A DNA stretch of 64,000 nucleotides from Sebaldella termitidis ATCC 33386 (GCF_000024405.1 NC_013517.1:620001-684000), one strand, 5' to 3'. Numbered from the stretch's first letter, positions 8,719-18,116 are shown. The notes: generated by a model not told the origin, from the letters alone. Translations and numbers: made by a program.

Positions 8719-9696
8719 CTAATATTTTCTGTTAAGTTCCCACTTCCAAGCAGAACTTATAATAGAGTCCAAATTATATTCCGGTTTCCATCCCAGCTCT
8801 TTTCCGGCTTTTTCCGAATCAGCCACAAGAACTGCCGGATCTCCGGCTCTTGGTCCCTCTTCTTCTACCGTAAAATCAACACCGGTAATAGCTTTTGTTT
8901 TTTCTATTATCTCTTTTACGGTAAAGCCTTCTCCGCTTCCCAGATTATAATTCAAACTCATATTTTCATTTTTCATTTTTTCCATCCCCAGAATATGGGC
9001 CTTGGCAAGATCGTAAACATGCACAAAATCTCTTACGCACGTCCCGTCTTTGGTGTCGTAGTCTGTTCCGAATATTTTTATACTTTTTCTTCTGCCGCTT
9101 GCAGCCTGTAAAATCAAAGGGATCAAATGTGATTCTGGATCATGGCTTTCGCCTATCAGTCCGTTTTCATCAGAACCGCTTGCATTAAAATACCGGAGGA
9201 CAGTACTCTTTAGTCCGTAAGCATTATCATAATCTTTTAGAATTTCTTCTACCATGAGCTTGCTTTTTCCATATGGGTTTATAGGCTTCTGCGGATGTGT
9301 TTCGCTTATTTTTTCAGTTTCAGGTTCTCCGAATGTAGCGGCAGTAGAGCTGAAAACAAAGTATTTTACATTGCTTTCCACCATAGCGTCCAGAAGCTCC
9401 AAAACCTTAGAAACATTATTATTGTAATATTTTGCAGGAGCAGTGACAGATTCACCGACTTCGATAAAAGCGGCAAAATGCATCACAATATCTATTTTTT
9501 CATCAGAAAAAACTTTTTTCAGCCTTTCCTTATCTCCAAGATCTCCGTTAATTAATTTTACGCCTAGTATTTCTCCTGCTTCTTTATGTCCTTTTGACAG
9601 ATTATCATAAATTATCGGGGTATAGCCTTCTTTTTTTAACAGGTTAACTGTATGTGAACCGATATATCCGGCTCCGCCTACTACTAATATATTCAT
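8719..9696 (-). CDS. galE: UDP-glucose 4-epimerase
   Basis: 325-residue short-chain dehydrogenase/reductase converting UDP-galactose and UDP-glucose. The NAD site GGAGYIGSHT begins at residue 7, the catalytic Ser is in VFSSTAATFG and the Tyr-Lys pair is in NPYGKSK. Start 9696 is an ATG with GGGAGG ten bases upstream; an upstream TTG lies inside that ribosome site. Third gene of the operon; 138 bases separate it from galM, with only weak hairpins. Confidence 0.95.
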   Translation of the reverse strand: MNILVVGGAGYIGSHTVNLLKKEGYTPIIYDNLSKGHKEAGEILGVKLINGDLGDKERLKKVFSDEKIDIVMHFAAFIEVGESVTAPAKYYNNNVSKVLELLDAMVESNVKYFVFSSTAATFGEPETEKISETHPQKPINPYGKSKLMVEEILKDYDNAYGLKSTVLRYFNASGSDENGLIGESHDPESHLIPLILQAASGRRKSIKIFGTDYDTKDGTCVRDFVHVYDLAKAHILGMEKMKNENMSLNYNLGSGEGFTVKEIIEKTKAITGVDFTVEEEGPRAGDPAVLVADSEKAGKELGWKPEYNLDSIISSAWKWELNRKY

Positions 9697-9834
9697 TTTA
9701 AAAAATCCTCCCAAAAATTTTTTGAACTGTAAATATTCCTTATTTTTCAGTACTTTACTATGAAGAATTCTATTTCAAAAACTACAGATAAAGCTGTGCG
9801 GCTCAGAGGCTGAAGAAGTCAGGATACTGTCAGC
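9697..9834 (-). other. galM-galE spacer
   Basis: 138 bases with no gene. It has a minus-strand TTGAAA-15-TAAAGT that could be a weak internal promoter, but the spacing is short; no terminator hairpin with T-tract is seen, so galM-galE read-through is likely. Confidence 0.3.
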
Positions 9835-10827
9835 TTACATGATGCTGAATTTGAAAACAGTTTTACTTCTGTAAGTATCATTTTTTTTCAGTACAGGTAC
9901 TTTGAATCCGCTGAAGTTAACCGCATTGGGAATGTGCTGTGTTTCCAGACAGGCTCCGAGGAAACGCCGGGAATTAATACCGCCTGTAAGCAACATATTT
10001 TCTCCCATTTTAGTGGAGTTATAGAATATTACAGCCGGAGCATCAGTATTTACAGTCATTTTTCTACCACTTATTTTATCATATAATTCTATATTTTGGG
10101 AATTGTTTAATATAAAGGCGTGGTCATACGCCCCGGAAGCATTCTGAATCTGTTTGTCCTCGGGATCAATATTTTTTCCTATATTTTTGATAGTATTAAA
10201 ATCAAAAGGACTTCCTTTTACATTTTTTATAACATCGGTAATCATTCCGCTTTCATCGATTTCTACAAAGGAATCAGAAGGAATTTTCAGATCATGCTCC
10301 AGCGAAGTTCTTTTATAATTTCCGCTGAGATTGAAATATGAGTGCTGTGTGAGATCAAGCAGAGTGTCTTTATCAGAAACTGCTTTATATTCCACTACCA
10401 GCTCATCTTCGTTTTCGATACGGTATTCTACTTCAATCTCCGCGGTTCCCGGATATCCTTCTTCTCCATCCCCGCTTGTGTAAGATAAAAGAATACCGCT
10501 CTCGGTATAGCTGAGAACTTCCCAGAAAACCTTGTTAAATCCTTTGCTTCCGCCGTGAAGATTATTATTCCCGTCATTTTTGGCAAGAGTATACTTCCTG
10601 TCATTAAGTATAAATTCCCCGTTTTGTATTCTGCCTGATGTACGTCCTATTAAAGAGCCGAGATAATCAGGATTTTTATAGTATTCTTCTATGTTTTCAT
10701 ATCCCAGTACTACATTCTCAAAAATTCCGTTTTTATCCGGAGTTTCGATTTTTCTGATGATTCCGCCCAAATTTAGTATTTCAATTTTCAATTTCGGACT
10801 TTTTAGTTCAAAAATTCTTAATTCCAT
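9835..10827 (-). CDS. galM: Aldose 1-epimerase (galactose mutarotase)
   Basis: 330 residues. It interconverts beta- and alpha-galactose so GalK can act. Family signs: NLGGIIRKIETPDKNG at the N-terminus, IGRTSGRIQNGEF, NLHGGSKGFNKVFW with one active His, LTQHSYFNLSG with the second, and GAYDHAF; the catalytic Glu is in CLETQHIPN. Start 10827 has AGGAG seven bases upstream; a longer form starting inside galK is less likely. Second gene of the operon, 31 bases after galK. Confidence 0.93.
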   Translation of the reverse strand: MELRIFELKSPKLKIEILNLGGIIRKIETPDKNGIFENVVLGYENIEEYYKNPDYLGSLIGRTSGRIQNGEFILNDRKYTLAKNDGNNNLHGGSKGFNKVFWEVLSYTESGILLSYTSGDGEEGYPGTAEIEVEYRIENEDELVVEYKAVSDKDTLLDLTQHSYFNLSGNYKRTSLEHDLKIPSDSFVEIDESGMITDVIKNVKGSPFDFNTIKNIGKNIDPEDKQIQNASGAYDHAFILNNSQNIELYDKISGRKMTVNTDAPAVIFYNSTKMGENMLLTGGINSRRFLGACLETQHIPNAVNFSGFKVPVLKKNDTYRSKTVFKFSIM

Positions 10828-10858
10828 AATTTCTCCTGTTCTGATATGTGATAAAGTT

Positions 10859-12025
10859 TTAGAGTATTTCATGTGCGCCGTCGCCTGAATGGGCGATATA
10901 AAAATCTGCAGTCAGACCGGTTTTTTCCTGATATTCTTTTCCTGTATTTTTTATAAAATCATCAATATTTTCATTTTTTACTATGCTTACAGTACAGCCG
11001 CCAAAACCTGCGCCTGTCATTCTTGATCCGATAACACCCTTTTGTTTTAGTGCGGCCTGCACGAGTGCATCAAGCTCCGCCCCGGCTACATCATAATCAT
11101 CGCGAAGTGAATCATGAGACGCGATCATTAGTTTTCCGAAATTTTCAAGATCATTATTTGTGAGATATTCCACGGCTTCAAGAGTTCTCAGATTTTCATA
11201 GACAGCATGTCTGGCTCTTTTTTCATTTGTCTTGTCAGTGATAAGATGTTTATATTTTTCGAACTCTTTTTCTGTAAGATCACCAAGGCTTTTTATATTC
11301 AGGACTTTTTGGAGATCGTGAAGGGCAGCTTCGCACTGGCTTCTTCTTTCATTATATTTAGAATCGGCAAGGGTTCTTTTTTTATTGGTATTGGATATAA
11401 TAATGCTGTAACCGTCAAGTATCAAAGGGACATATCTGTATTTCAGAGTATTGCAGTCAAGGATAACAGCAGTGTCCTGTTTTCCCATGCCAATGATAAA
11501 CTGATCCATTATTCCCGAATTAACACCGATATATTCATTCTCAACTTTTTGTGACAGCTTTATCAGCTCTATCATATCAAAATTAAGATTGTATATATTC
11601 TTGGCAAGTATGCAGGAAACGAGTTCTATGGAAGCAGAAGACGAAAGACCTGCGCCGTTGGGGATATTTCCGTAAAAGAGAATTTCCAGTCCGGTATCAA
11701 AGGCTGCACCACTTTGCTTCAGATGATGAAAAACGCCCTTTGGATAATTTGCCCAGTTATCTTCAGGGTTAAAGTCCAGATTGCTCAGATCAATTTCTAT
11801 AATTCCCGTATTTTCAAAATTCAGGGAAAAAAGTCTTAATTTAGGCTCGGAAATTTTTCTTGTGAGAGCATAAGTTCCTTGTGTAATAGCACATGGGAAG
11901 ACGTGTCCGCCGTTATAGTCGGTATGTTCTCCGATTAAATTGACCCTGCCCGGAGCAAAAAATACTTTTTCATTTTTATTATTGAAAATTTCTGTAAATT
12001 TTGCTTTTAATTCGTCTAAATTCAT
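10859..12025 (-). CDS. galK: Galactokinase
   Basis: 388-residue GHMP kinase phosphorylating alpha-D-galactose with ATP. Motifs in order: galactokinase signature PGRVNLIGEHTDYNGG near residue 24-39, ATP-binding GAGLSSSASIE, and C-terminal MTGAGFGGCTVS. The start at 12025 has AGGTG upstream; a 27-residue N-terminal extension is AT-rich, without ribosome site. First gene of the galK-galM-galE-galT operon. Confidence 0.96.
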   Translation of the reverse strand: MNLDELKAKFTEIFNNKNEKVFFAPGRVNLIGEHTDYNGGHVFPCAITQGTYALTRKISEPKLRLFSLNFENTGIIEIDLSNLDFNPEDNWANYPKGVFHHLKQSGAAFDTGLEILFYGNIPNGAGLSSSASIELVSCILAKNIYNLNFDMIELIKLSQKVENEYIGVNSGIMDQFIIGMGKQDTAVILDCNTLKYRYVPLILDGYSIIISNTNKKRTLADSKYNERRSQCEAALHDLQKVLNIKSLGDLTEKEFEKYKHLITDKTNEKRARHAVYENLRTLEAVEYLTNNDLENFGKLMIASHDSLRDDYDVAGAELDALVQAALKQKGVIGSRMTGAGFGGCTVSIVKNENIDDFIKNTGKEYQEKTGLTADFYIAHSGDGAHEIL

Positions 12026-12077
12026 ATTTTCACCTACTTTATATTTTATATATTTATAAAAAAATTCTATATTTATT

Positions 12078-12106
12078 TTGTCTGAAAAAAATTTGATATC
12101 AGACAA
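12078..12106 (-). promoter_or_regulatory. Inverted repeat in the gal operon leader
   Basis: TTGTCTGA (12078-12085) and TCAGACAA (12099-12106) are exact inverse copies with a 13-base centre. They lie just downstream of the predicted galK promoter start, a typical place for a repressor operator; the ROK repressor encoded next door is the natural candidate (inference). Confidence 0.5.
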
Positions 12107-12119
12107 TCTGCTTCTTTTA

Positions 12120-12148
12120 ATTATAATTCATAAAATTTATTTTTCAAA
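12120..12148 (-). promoter_or_regulatory. Promoter of the gal operon
   Basis: On the minus strand TTTGAA (12143-12148), 17-base spacer, TATAAT (12120-12125), about 95 bases before galK. Confidence 0.6.
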
Positions 12149-12149
12149 A

Positions 12150-12178
12150 AAAAAGAACTCTGTTTTAAAGTTCTTTTT
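12150..12178. terminator. Terminator between ROK repressor and gal operon
   Basis: AAAAAGAACT (12150-12159) pairs with AGTTCTTTTT (12169-12178); T runs on both strands. It should end the leftward repressor transcript just before the gal promoter. Confidence 0.75.
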
Positions 12179-12180
12179 TA

Positions 12181-12430
12181 ACTTTTAATCAAAATAAAAA
12201 AAATCTGTTTTAGACTGACACCTGCTGTATCTTGTTTGCTTTTGGCTAAGCAGCTGTTCATGTTTTACTGCTGCGTCAGCTGGTGATAATACATCAGAGG
12301 GCAGACGGACGATATCATTTGGCTGATTCCAAATAAGATATAATACCAGTCTGCGAAAAAACTTATTTAACTATATTGATAAAATGAACTAAATATTTGC
12401 AAAAGCCGTATATTCAATTCTCGATAAAAA
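12181..12430. other. Spacer with possible decayed coding remnant
   Basis: 250 bases without an intact gene. On the minus strand, about 12270-12370, one frame reads a hydrophobic 33-residue stretch containing ADWYYILFGISQM before a stop, with no start codon or ribosome site. It may be the tail of a lost membrane-protein gene or chance. Confidence 0.25.
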
Positions 12431-12432
12431 AT

Positions 12433-13599
12433 CTATTTTATCAGCTTTCTTCCCTTGAATAAATTAGTGGTAACGAGGGAAAAGGCACCGTATATTCCTA
12501 TAGAGTCATATAATTTAGCAGGAACTGTATGAAGATCTTTTTCAAGACCGTCAAGGATATTCTTTTTTATTCCTTTATTCAGATTGACAAAGAAAAGCGA
12601 ATCTGTATTGACAATTCTTCCTGCTACTATAACCAGCTTTATATTGAGTATATTCAGAAGATTTCCCACTGCTTTCCCTATTTCATAAGAAGAATTTCTT
12701 ACCACGCTGAAATATGGCTCTTTTTTTTCAGCTGCCATTTTGTATATATCTTCTGTTTTCAGGGAGATATCTACCTTCTCCTGTATTTTTTCCAGTTCGG
12801 TAAGAACTTTGTTTTTTATTGCTTCGTCGGAGCTTTCTGCTTCAAGACATCCGTATTTTCCACAGCTGCATCTTCTTGATGAATTTTCCACAGCAGTGAT
12901 ATGTCCGATTTCTCCTGCACTGAAGTCAGAGCCTTCATAGGTTTTACCATTCAGAAAGATGGCTCCGCCGATTCCATTGCTTATATGTATGACCAGAAAA
13001 TTATCGGTATTCTGTGCCCGTCCAAATTCATGCTCTGCAATTGCCATGGCTCTCACATCATTATCAATGATTACAGGCAGAGAATACTTTTTTTCTATAA
13101 GCTCCTGTATATTCAGGTTTTTCCATCCGAAATGTGGGGAAAATATAGATATTCCTTTTTCTCTGTTAACAGTGCCGTGAAGTGCAAGACCTATGCCGAG
13201 AATATCATCTTTAGAGTATTCTTCAAGGACATTATCTATTTCCTCAAAGAGTATACGCAGAATTTTTTCCTGACTGCGGATATAAAAATTTCTTCTTTTC
13301 ATACAAAGAAGTTCTCCGTCGAGATAGCTGAGTGCAGTTTCTATAAATTCGGGACCAAAATTTATCCCCAGAATCATTTTATATCTATGGTTTATCTTGA
13401 GACTTTTTTCCGGTCTTCCGCCAGTAGATTTCAAAATGTTATTGTTTTCAATAAGTTTCAGTCCGCTGAGTTTTTTTATTATTTTGGTAACAGCGGCAGG
13501 TGTGAGTTCAAGGCTTCCTGATAGTTTTATTCTGGAAATTTTATTGTTTGTTCTTATTTCCTCGAGAGCCTTATAGTCGGTAATATTCAGCTTTTTCAA
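12433..13599 (-). CDS. ROK-family transcriptional repressor
   Basis: 388 residues, NagC/XylR type. N-terminal winged helix (RIKLSGSLELTPAAVTKIIK is the helix-turn-helix core), a GGRPEKSL wing, then a sugar-kinase-like ROK domain: FGPEF nucleotide loop, LHGTV, IDNDVRAMAIAE, SNGIGGAIFLNG, and an intact zinc site made from GHITA and CSCGKYGCLE. Start is probably the TTG at 13599, six bases after AGGTG; the GTG three codons earlier overlaps that site. Its position upstream of galKMET, in the same direction but separated by a terminator, suggests that it represses the gal genes. The true effector could be another sugar. Confidence 0.85.
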   Translation of the reverse strand: MKKLNITDYKALEEIRTNNKISRIKLSGSLELTPAAVTKIIKKLSGLKLIENNNILKSTGGRPEKSLKINHRYKMILGINFGPEFIETALSYLDGELLCMKRRNFYIRSQEKILRILFEEIDNVLEEYSKDDILGIGLALHGTVNREKGISIFSPHFGWKNLNIQELIEKKYSLPVIIDNDVRAMAIAEHEFGRAQNTDNFLVIHISNGIGGAIFLNGKTYEGSDFSAGEIGHITAVENSSRRCSCGKYGCLEAESSDEAIKNKVLTELEKIQEKVDISLKTEDIYKMAAEKKEPYFSVVRNSSYEIGKAVGNLLNILNIKLVIVAGRIVNTDSLFFVNLNKGIKKNILDGLEKDLHTVPAKLYDSIGIYGAFSLVTTNLFKGRKLIK

Positions 13600-13650
13600 T
13601 ACAATCACCTACAATGTCAGATTTTGTTAAAAAATTCTATTCTCCACATA

Positions 13651-13659
13651 ATTATAACA
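13651..13659 (-). promoter_or_regulatory. Extended -10 promoter of the ROK repressor
   Basis: On the minus strand TG-T-TATAAT (13659-13651), an extended -10 motif, about 50 bases before the TTG start. No good -35 is visible. Confidence 0.4.
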
Positions 13660-13917
13660 CATTTAAATTCTAAGAAAGAGAAAATTTATAAAAATACACA
13701 GGAAATGCAAATAATAATGCAATTTCTTTTATTCAAAATATTTATGCCGAAAATGGCTGTAGATATATTGTATATATGGAAATTTATTATACTTTGATTA
13801 TATAAATATATTTATATTATTAGTAATGTTTAGCTTATCAATGTATTTAGTTTTTAAGTTTAGATATACAAAAAATGTTTTTTATATACATATTTTAAAG
13901 GATAAAAATAAAAAACA

Positions 13918-13950
13918 TTGACATTTATTTTGATTATCAATATAATTGAT
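13918..13950 (+). promoter_or_regulatory. Heme-operon promoter with overlapping Fur-like palindrome
   Basis: Full consensus TTGACA (13918-13923), 17-base spacer, TATAAT (13941-13946). Across the spacer and -10 lies TTGATTATCAA, and ATCAAT-ATA-ATTGAT (13936-13950), similar to the GATAAT-repeat architecture of Fur boxes. A repressor here would block RNA polymerase directly, fitting iron or heme control of the ten genes that follow. The regulator's identity is inferred, not shown. Confidence 0.7.
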
Positions 13951-14012
13951 TTAAGTAAAAAAGTATATATAAAGAAAATAATTTGTTGTTCAAAATAAAA
14001 AGGAAGTGGGAA

Positions 14013-14720
14013 ATGAAAGTAGTAAATTATTTAATTGTCGGCGGTATTTTCATGTGGCCGATATTGATGGCTCTGGTATGCGGAATGGCAGTGCTGCTGG
14101 AGAAAACATGGTATTTTCTGAAAAATGAAAAAGACATGACTGATAAGTTTAAGAAAAATCTTATAAAACTTATTCAAAACGGAAATAAAAAAGAGATTAT
14201 AGATTTTTGCAGTACAAAGAAAAATTCCGTTGCCAAAACAATAAAAAATACTCTGGAAACATTTGAAGAAGATGAAGGGGGAGATTTTGACCCGCGTTAT
14301 CTGGAAGAAATAGCCAAAGAAACTACTCTGGAACAGATTACCAGACTGGAGAAGGGAATGTGGCTTTTGAATATAGTGGCAACTGTATCACCTCAGCTTG
14401 GACTGCTTGGGACTGTAACAGGAATGATAATGGCATTTAAAGGTCTTTCGGGAGCAGGCGGAGCTGATTCGACAATAATAGCGGCAGGGATATCAGAAGC
14501 TCTTTATACTACAGCTTTTGGTTTGATAGTAGGAATTCCGGCACTTATTGCATATAACTTTTTTGACAGAAGAATAGACAGTGTACTGATAGAAGTGGAA
14601 CGAATGACTGTATATCTTACGAACAGCATGCAGAATAAAAACAACGGAATAAAAAATTCCTACAGAGTTTTTAATCAAGGAGAAGTCTATGAGAAATATG
14701 AGACGCAGAAGAAGAACTAG
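14013..14720 (+). CDS. exbB: ExbB-type proton channel subunit (MotA/TolQ/ExbB)
   Basis: 235 residues, inner membrane. Three hydrophobic segments: near residues 8-30, in the region of MWLLNIVATVSPQLGLLGTV (about 110-130), and YTTAFGLIVGIPALIAYNFF (about 160-180), with the long cytoplasmic loop after the first, as in ExbB/TolQ. The GLLGTVTGMI motif lines the proton path. It would energise the TonB receptor encoded two genes on. Start at 14013 has GGAAGTGGG just upstream. First gene of the heme operon, overlapping exbD by 32 bases. Confidence 0.93.
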   Translation: MKVVNYLIVGGIFMWPILMALVCGMAVLLEKTWYFLKNEKDMTDKFKKNLIKLIQNGNKKEIIDFCSTKKNSVAKTIKNTLETFEEDEGGDFDPRYLEEIAKETTLEQITRLEKGMWLLNIVATVSPQLGLLGTVTGMIMAFKGLSGAGGADSTIIAAGISEALYTTAFGLIVGIPALIAYNFFDRRIDSVLIEVERMTVYLTNSMQNKNNGIKNSYRVFNQGEVYEKYETQKKN

Positions 14721-15111
14721 AGGACCGGAAATTTCCATGCTGAATTTGATTGACATAATTTTCACGATGCTTATTTTCTTTATGGTAGCGACGACATTCA
14801 ATGTATACAGTAATCTGGGCATTAACGTACCTGATTCGGAAATGAAAAAAACAGAAACAAAGGAACAAAAAGTAGAAATTTTATTAAATAAAAATAAAGA
14901 ATATTTTTTAAAGACTGACAGTGCTGTAAGAAAAATAGATGTAAACAATCTTGAGGCTGAGGTGTCATTTTTGAAAAATACAAAGGAAAAAAACATAACT
15001 CTTACTGCGGATAAAGAGCTGGAATACGGGATGATAATAGAGCTTATGGGAAAATTAAAAAATGCGGGGATAAAGGATATTAATCTTAATATACAAGCTA
15101 CAGGTGTATAA
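14689..15111 (+). CDS. exbD: ExbD/TolR-type biopolymer transport protein
   Basis: 140 residues: a basic N-terminus (RNMRRRRRTRG), one membrane helix (LIDIIFTMLIFFMVATTF) containing the essential Asp near residue 22, then a periplasmic domain with the C-terminal ADKELEYGMIIELMGKLKNAG typical of ExbD. Partner of ExbB in the proton-driven motor. It overlaps exbB and is preceded by AAGGAGAAG, indicating coupled translation. Confidence 0.93.
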   Translation: MRNMRRRRRTRGPEISMLNLIDIIFTMLIFFMVATTFNVYSNLGINVPDSEMKKTETKEQKVEILLNKNKEYFLKTDSAVRKIDVNNLEAEVSFLKNTKEKNITLTADKELEYGMIIELMGKLKNAGIKDINLNIQATGV

Positions 15112-15134
15112 TAAAAATTCATATAGGAGGAAAA

Positions 15135-17129
15135 ATGTTTAAGAAAATTGCAATTTTATGTTTATTGGCTATTGCTCTTCTTGCCAATGCAAATGAGGAA
15201 GTCACTGTTACAGGTGAAATCAGAATGGACGAGAATATAACAACAACTACAGGTTTTGAAAGTACAGTAAAGGAGCAGGTAAAGAATGTTACTGTAATTT
15301 CAAGAGATGATATAGAAAAGAAAGGATATAAGAATCTTCAGGAAGTACTTAGAGATGCACCCGGTATTACATTTGTAGATGCCGGAGGCGGAGCAAGTAT
15401 TGATATGAGAGGTCAGGGAGATAAAGCTGTTTCTAAAGTAAAAGTACTTGTAGACGGAGTAATGATGAATCTTCTTGATACTTCACACGGAGTTACACCT
15501 ATTAATACAATAGGAGTATCAAATATTGAAAGAATAGAAATAATTCCCGGAGGCGGTGCCGTGCTGTACGGAAACGGAACTGTAGGGGGAGTGGTTAACA
15601 TTATAACTAAAAAACCTACTGAAACAGGCGGAAGAATAGGTGCGGAATATGGTTCGCACTATGATAAAAATGCTAATGCCTATCTGGGATTTAAGATAAA
15701 TGAGCAGCTGTACCTAAACTTTGATTACAGCGGAAGAGACGCACATACATACAGAGATAAGGAAGAATTCAGAAATGACTACTGGGCGGCAGGAATAAGA
15801 TATGATATAAGTGACAGACAATCATTGGCGTTTAAAGGAAGCAGATTCACAGAGGACGGGACTTCGGTAGGAGCTCTTACACAGGCTCAGATGGATCAGA
15901 ACAGAGAACAGGCAGGTTCGTCACTTACAAATTATGATGAAACAAGAACTGAATTTGTACTGGATTATGGAATAAATGTACTGGATAATCTTAGATTTGA
16001 CATTACAGGATATTGGCAGGAAGATGAGACTAAGACAAAACAGGATGCTAAAATGGGGTCAATCTCTTATACTTCAAACGGATTATTTGATGATGAAAAA
16101 TTTGGAATAAACCTGAAGGGTAAATATAATTATTCAAAAGGGGAATTAATATTCGGTTACAACTATCTGGACAATGATATGAAAAGACAGAGTCATTCAA
16201 TACTTGCATCAGGTGCAACAATGAGTAAAACAACAGTAGACCTTGGAAAAGTGACAAACAGTCTTTACATCTTAGAAAAGCATAATATTTTGGATAACTT
16301 GCAAATCATCGGCGGATTCAGAGAAGAGTGGGCTAAATATACTATAGACAGAACAGACGGTACTTATGCGCTTAACAAAGATGATAATGACAGTAACAGT
16401 GCATGGGAACTGGCTTTAAATTATCTTTACAGAGATACGGGGAATGTATATATGAGATATGAACACGGATTCTTATCACCTACACCAACACAGCTGACAA
16501 ATAAAGATCCGTTAACAGGATATTACTTAAATGACCTGAAATCGGAAACTTACGATACATATGAAATAGGAATGAAAGATGTAGTTTTAGGATCTTATGT
16601 TTCATTAACTGGATTCTATACTAAGACAAAGGATGAAATTTCACAGGTGTTTACTACCGGTCATGGTATGGGATGGGAATTCTATAACCTTGATGAAACT
16701 GAAAGATACGGAATCGAAGCATTTGCAGAGCAGTATTTCGGACCTGTAACAATAAACGAATCGATAGCTTATATAGATGCCGAAATTACTTCCGGAAGTA
16801 AAAAAGGACAGAATATACCTTATGTATCTGATATCAAAGCAACTATAGGCGTAAAATACGAAATTATCAAAAACCTGAATGCAGGATTAAACTTTAACTA
16901 TTACGGAGATGCCGAAGATGCTGCAGGAAAGAAAGTAGATGCTTACAGTACTACAGACTTCGTAGTAAGCTATGACTTTGAAAACGGAATTGGAATTATA
17001 GCCGGAGTTAATAATTTATTCAATGAAAAATATAATACATACCAAAGTACAAGCACAAGTACCGGGGTAACTGAATATAAACCCGCAGACGAAATTAATT
17101 ATTATGTAGGAGTGAGATATGCATTCTAG
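15135..17129 (+). CDS. TonB-dependent outer-membrane receptor (heme/iron)
   Basis: 664 residues. Signal peptide (cleavage about residue 19, ALLANA-NEE), TonB-box-like EEVTVTGE, plug domain (NVTVISRDDIEKKGY, LQEVLRDAPGITF, RIEIIPGGGAVLYG, GGVVNIITKK), then a 22-strand-type barrel ending in the aromatic NYYVGVRYAF. A stretch FLSPTPTQL followed by LNDLKSETYDTYEIG resembles the FRAP/NPNL region of heme receptors. Ligand is inferred as heme from the neighbouring HugZ and HutW genes; a siderophore or cobalamin cannot be excluded from the receptor alone. It overlaps the permease gene by 11 bases. Confidence 0.92.
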   Translation: MFKKIAILCLLAIALLANANEEVTVTGEIRMDENITTTTGFESTVKEQVKNVTVISRDDIEKKGYKNLQEVLRDAPGITFVDAGGGASIDMRGQGDKAVSKVKVLVDGVMMNLLDTSHGVTPINTIGVSNIERIEIIPGGGAVLYGNGTVGGVVNIITKKPTETGGRIGAEYGSHYDKNANAYLGFKINEQLYLNFDYSGRDAHTYRDKEEFRNDYWAAGIRYDISDRQSLAFKGSRFTEDGTSVGALTQAQMDQNREQAGSSLTNYDETRTEFVLDYGINVLDNLRFDITGYWQEDETKTKQDAKMGSISYTSNGLFDDEKFGINLKGKYNYSKGELIFGYNYLDNDMKRQSHSILASGATMSKTTVDLGKVTNSLYILEKHNILDNLQIIGGFREEWAKYTIDRTDGTYALNKDDNDSNSAWELALNYLYRDTGNVYMRYEHGFLSPTPTQLTNKDPLTGYYLNDLKSETYDTYEIGMKDVVLGSYVSLTGFYTKTKDEISQVFTTGHGMGWEFYNLDETERYGIEAFAEQYFGPVTINESIAYIDAEITSGSKKGQNIPYVSDIKATIGVKYEIIKNLNAGLNFNYYGDAEDAAGKKVDAYSTTDFVVSYDFENGIGIIAGVNNLFNEKYNTYQSTSTSTGVTEYKPADEINYYVGVRYAF

Positions 17130-18114
17130 TACTAGAAGGATTTATATTATCTTGATAGTTCTGTTGTTTATGATTTCTATATTCTCTCTTTCCACAGGAA
17201 GTGTCCAGATTCCGAAAACCGGAATTATAAAATATTTCCTTGGAATGGGGGGAGATTTAAGTGATTCAATGAAGACAATACTGATAAGTGTAAGGCTTCC
17301 AAGAATTTTGATGGCTGTACTGATAGGAATGCTGTTATCCAGCTCGGGAACAGTAGTACAGACAGTTTTTCAGAATCCTCTTGCAGATCCTTATATAATA
17401 GGTATAGCAGCTAGTGCCACTTTCGGGGCGGTACTAGCCTTTGTCTTTAATTTGCCTGATATTATGTACGGGGTTCTGGCTTTTGTAACATCTGTAATAG
17501 TTTCCATTATTATTTTCAAATTATCAAAATCCGGAAATAAGTCTGATATTACCACGCTTCTGATAATCGGAATCGCAATATCGTCTTTTCTGGGAGCCTT
17601 TACATCTTTTGCAATGTACCTTATAGGTGAGAATTCATTTAAGATAGTAACATGGATGATGGGATATCTGGGATCGGCAACATGGGAAAAAATAGTAATT
17701 TTATTGTTTCCCCTGATAGTATCTGTATTTTATTTTTTTGCCAAAAGACACGAACTGGATCTGCTTCTCAGCGGAGATGAAGAAGCACATGCTTTGGGAG
17801 TTAATGTAGAAAAACTGAAAAAAAGAATGCTGGTGGTTGCTTCGTTAATTGTGGGATTTTCTGTAGCATTTACAGGAATGATAGGTTTTGTGGGACTGAT
17901 AGTGCCGCATACGATGAGACTTCTGACTAAGAGCAGCAGCAATACAAGACTGATACCCCTTGCTTCCATTGGAGGAGGAGTTTTTCTGCTTTTTTGTGAT
18001 ACTATTGGAAGAACCATAATTGCACCTGTAGAAATACCAATCGGGGTTGTTACATCATTTTTCGGTGCACCGTTCTTTTTATATCTTGCTATGAGAAGTA
18101 AAAAGGGAGGATAA
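17119..18114 (+). CDS. FecCD/BtuC-family ABC permease
   Basis: 331 residues with about ten membrane helices. Family motifs: VRLPRILMAVLIGMLLSSSG, QTVFQNPLADPYIIGI, and in the second half GFVGLIVPHTMRLLTKSS, the loop contacting the ATPase. It forms the inner-membrane channel of the heme (or related) importer with the ATPase and lipoprotein that follow. Starts inside the end of the receptor gene. Confidence 0.93.
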   Translation: MHSSTRRIYIILIVLLFMISIFSLSTGSVQIPKTGIIKYFLGMGGDLSDSMKTILISVRLPRILMAVLIGMLLSSSGTVVQTVFQNPLADPYIIGIAASATFGAVLAFVFNLPDIMYGVLAFVTSVIVSIIIFKLSKSGNKSDITTLLIIGIAISSFLGAFTSFAMYLIGENSFKIVTWMMGYLGSATWEKIVILLFPLIVSVFYFFAKRHELDLLLSGDEEAHALGVNVEKLKKRMLVVASLIVGFSVAFTGMIGFVGLIVPHTMRLLTKSSSNTRLIPLASIGGGVFLLFCDTIGRTIIAPVEIPIGVVTSFFGAPFFLYLAMRSKKGG

Positions 18115-18116
18115 AA

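Noticed and set aside
12026-12106. 27-residue extension of GalK
   Set aside because: Covers the gal leader repeat; AGGTG and family length support 12025.
13600-13608. GTG start three codons before the TTG of the ROK repressor
   Set aside because: The GTG is part of the ribosome site itself.
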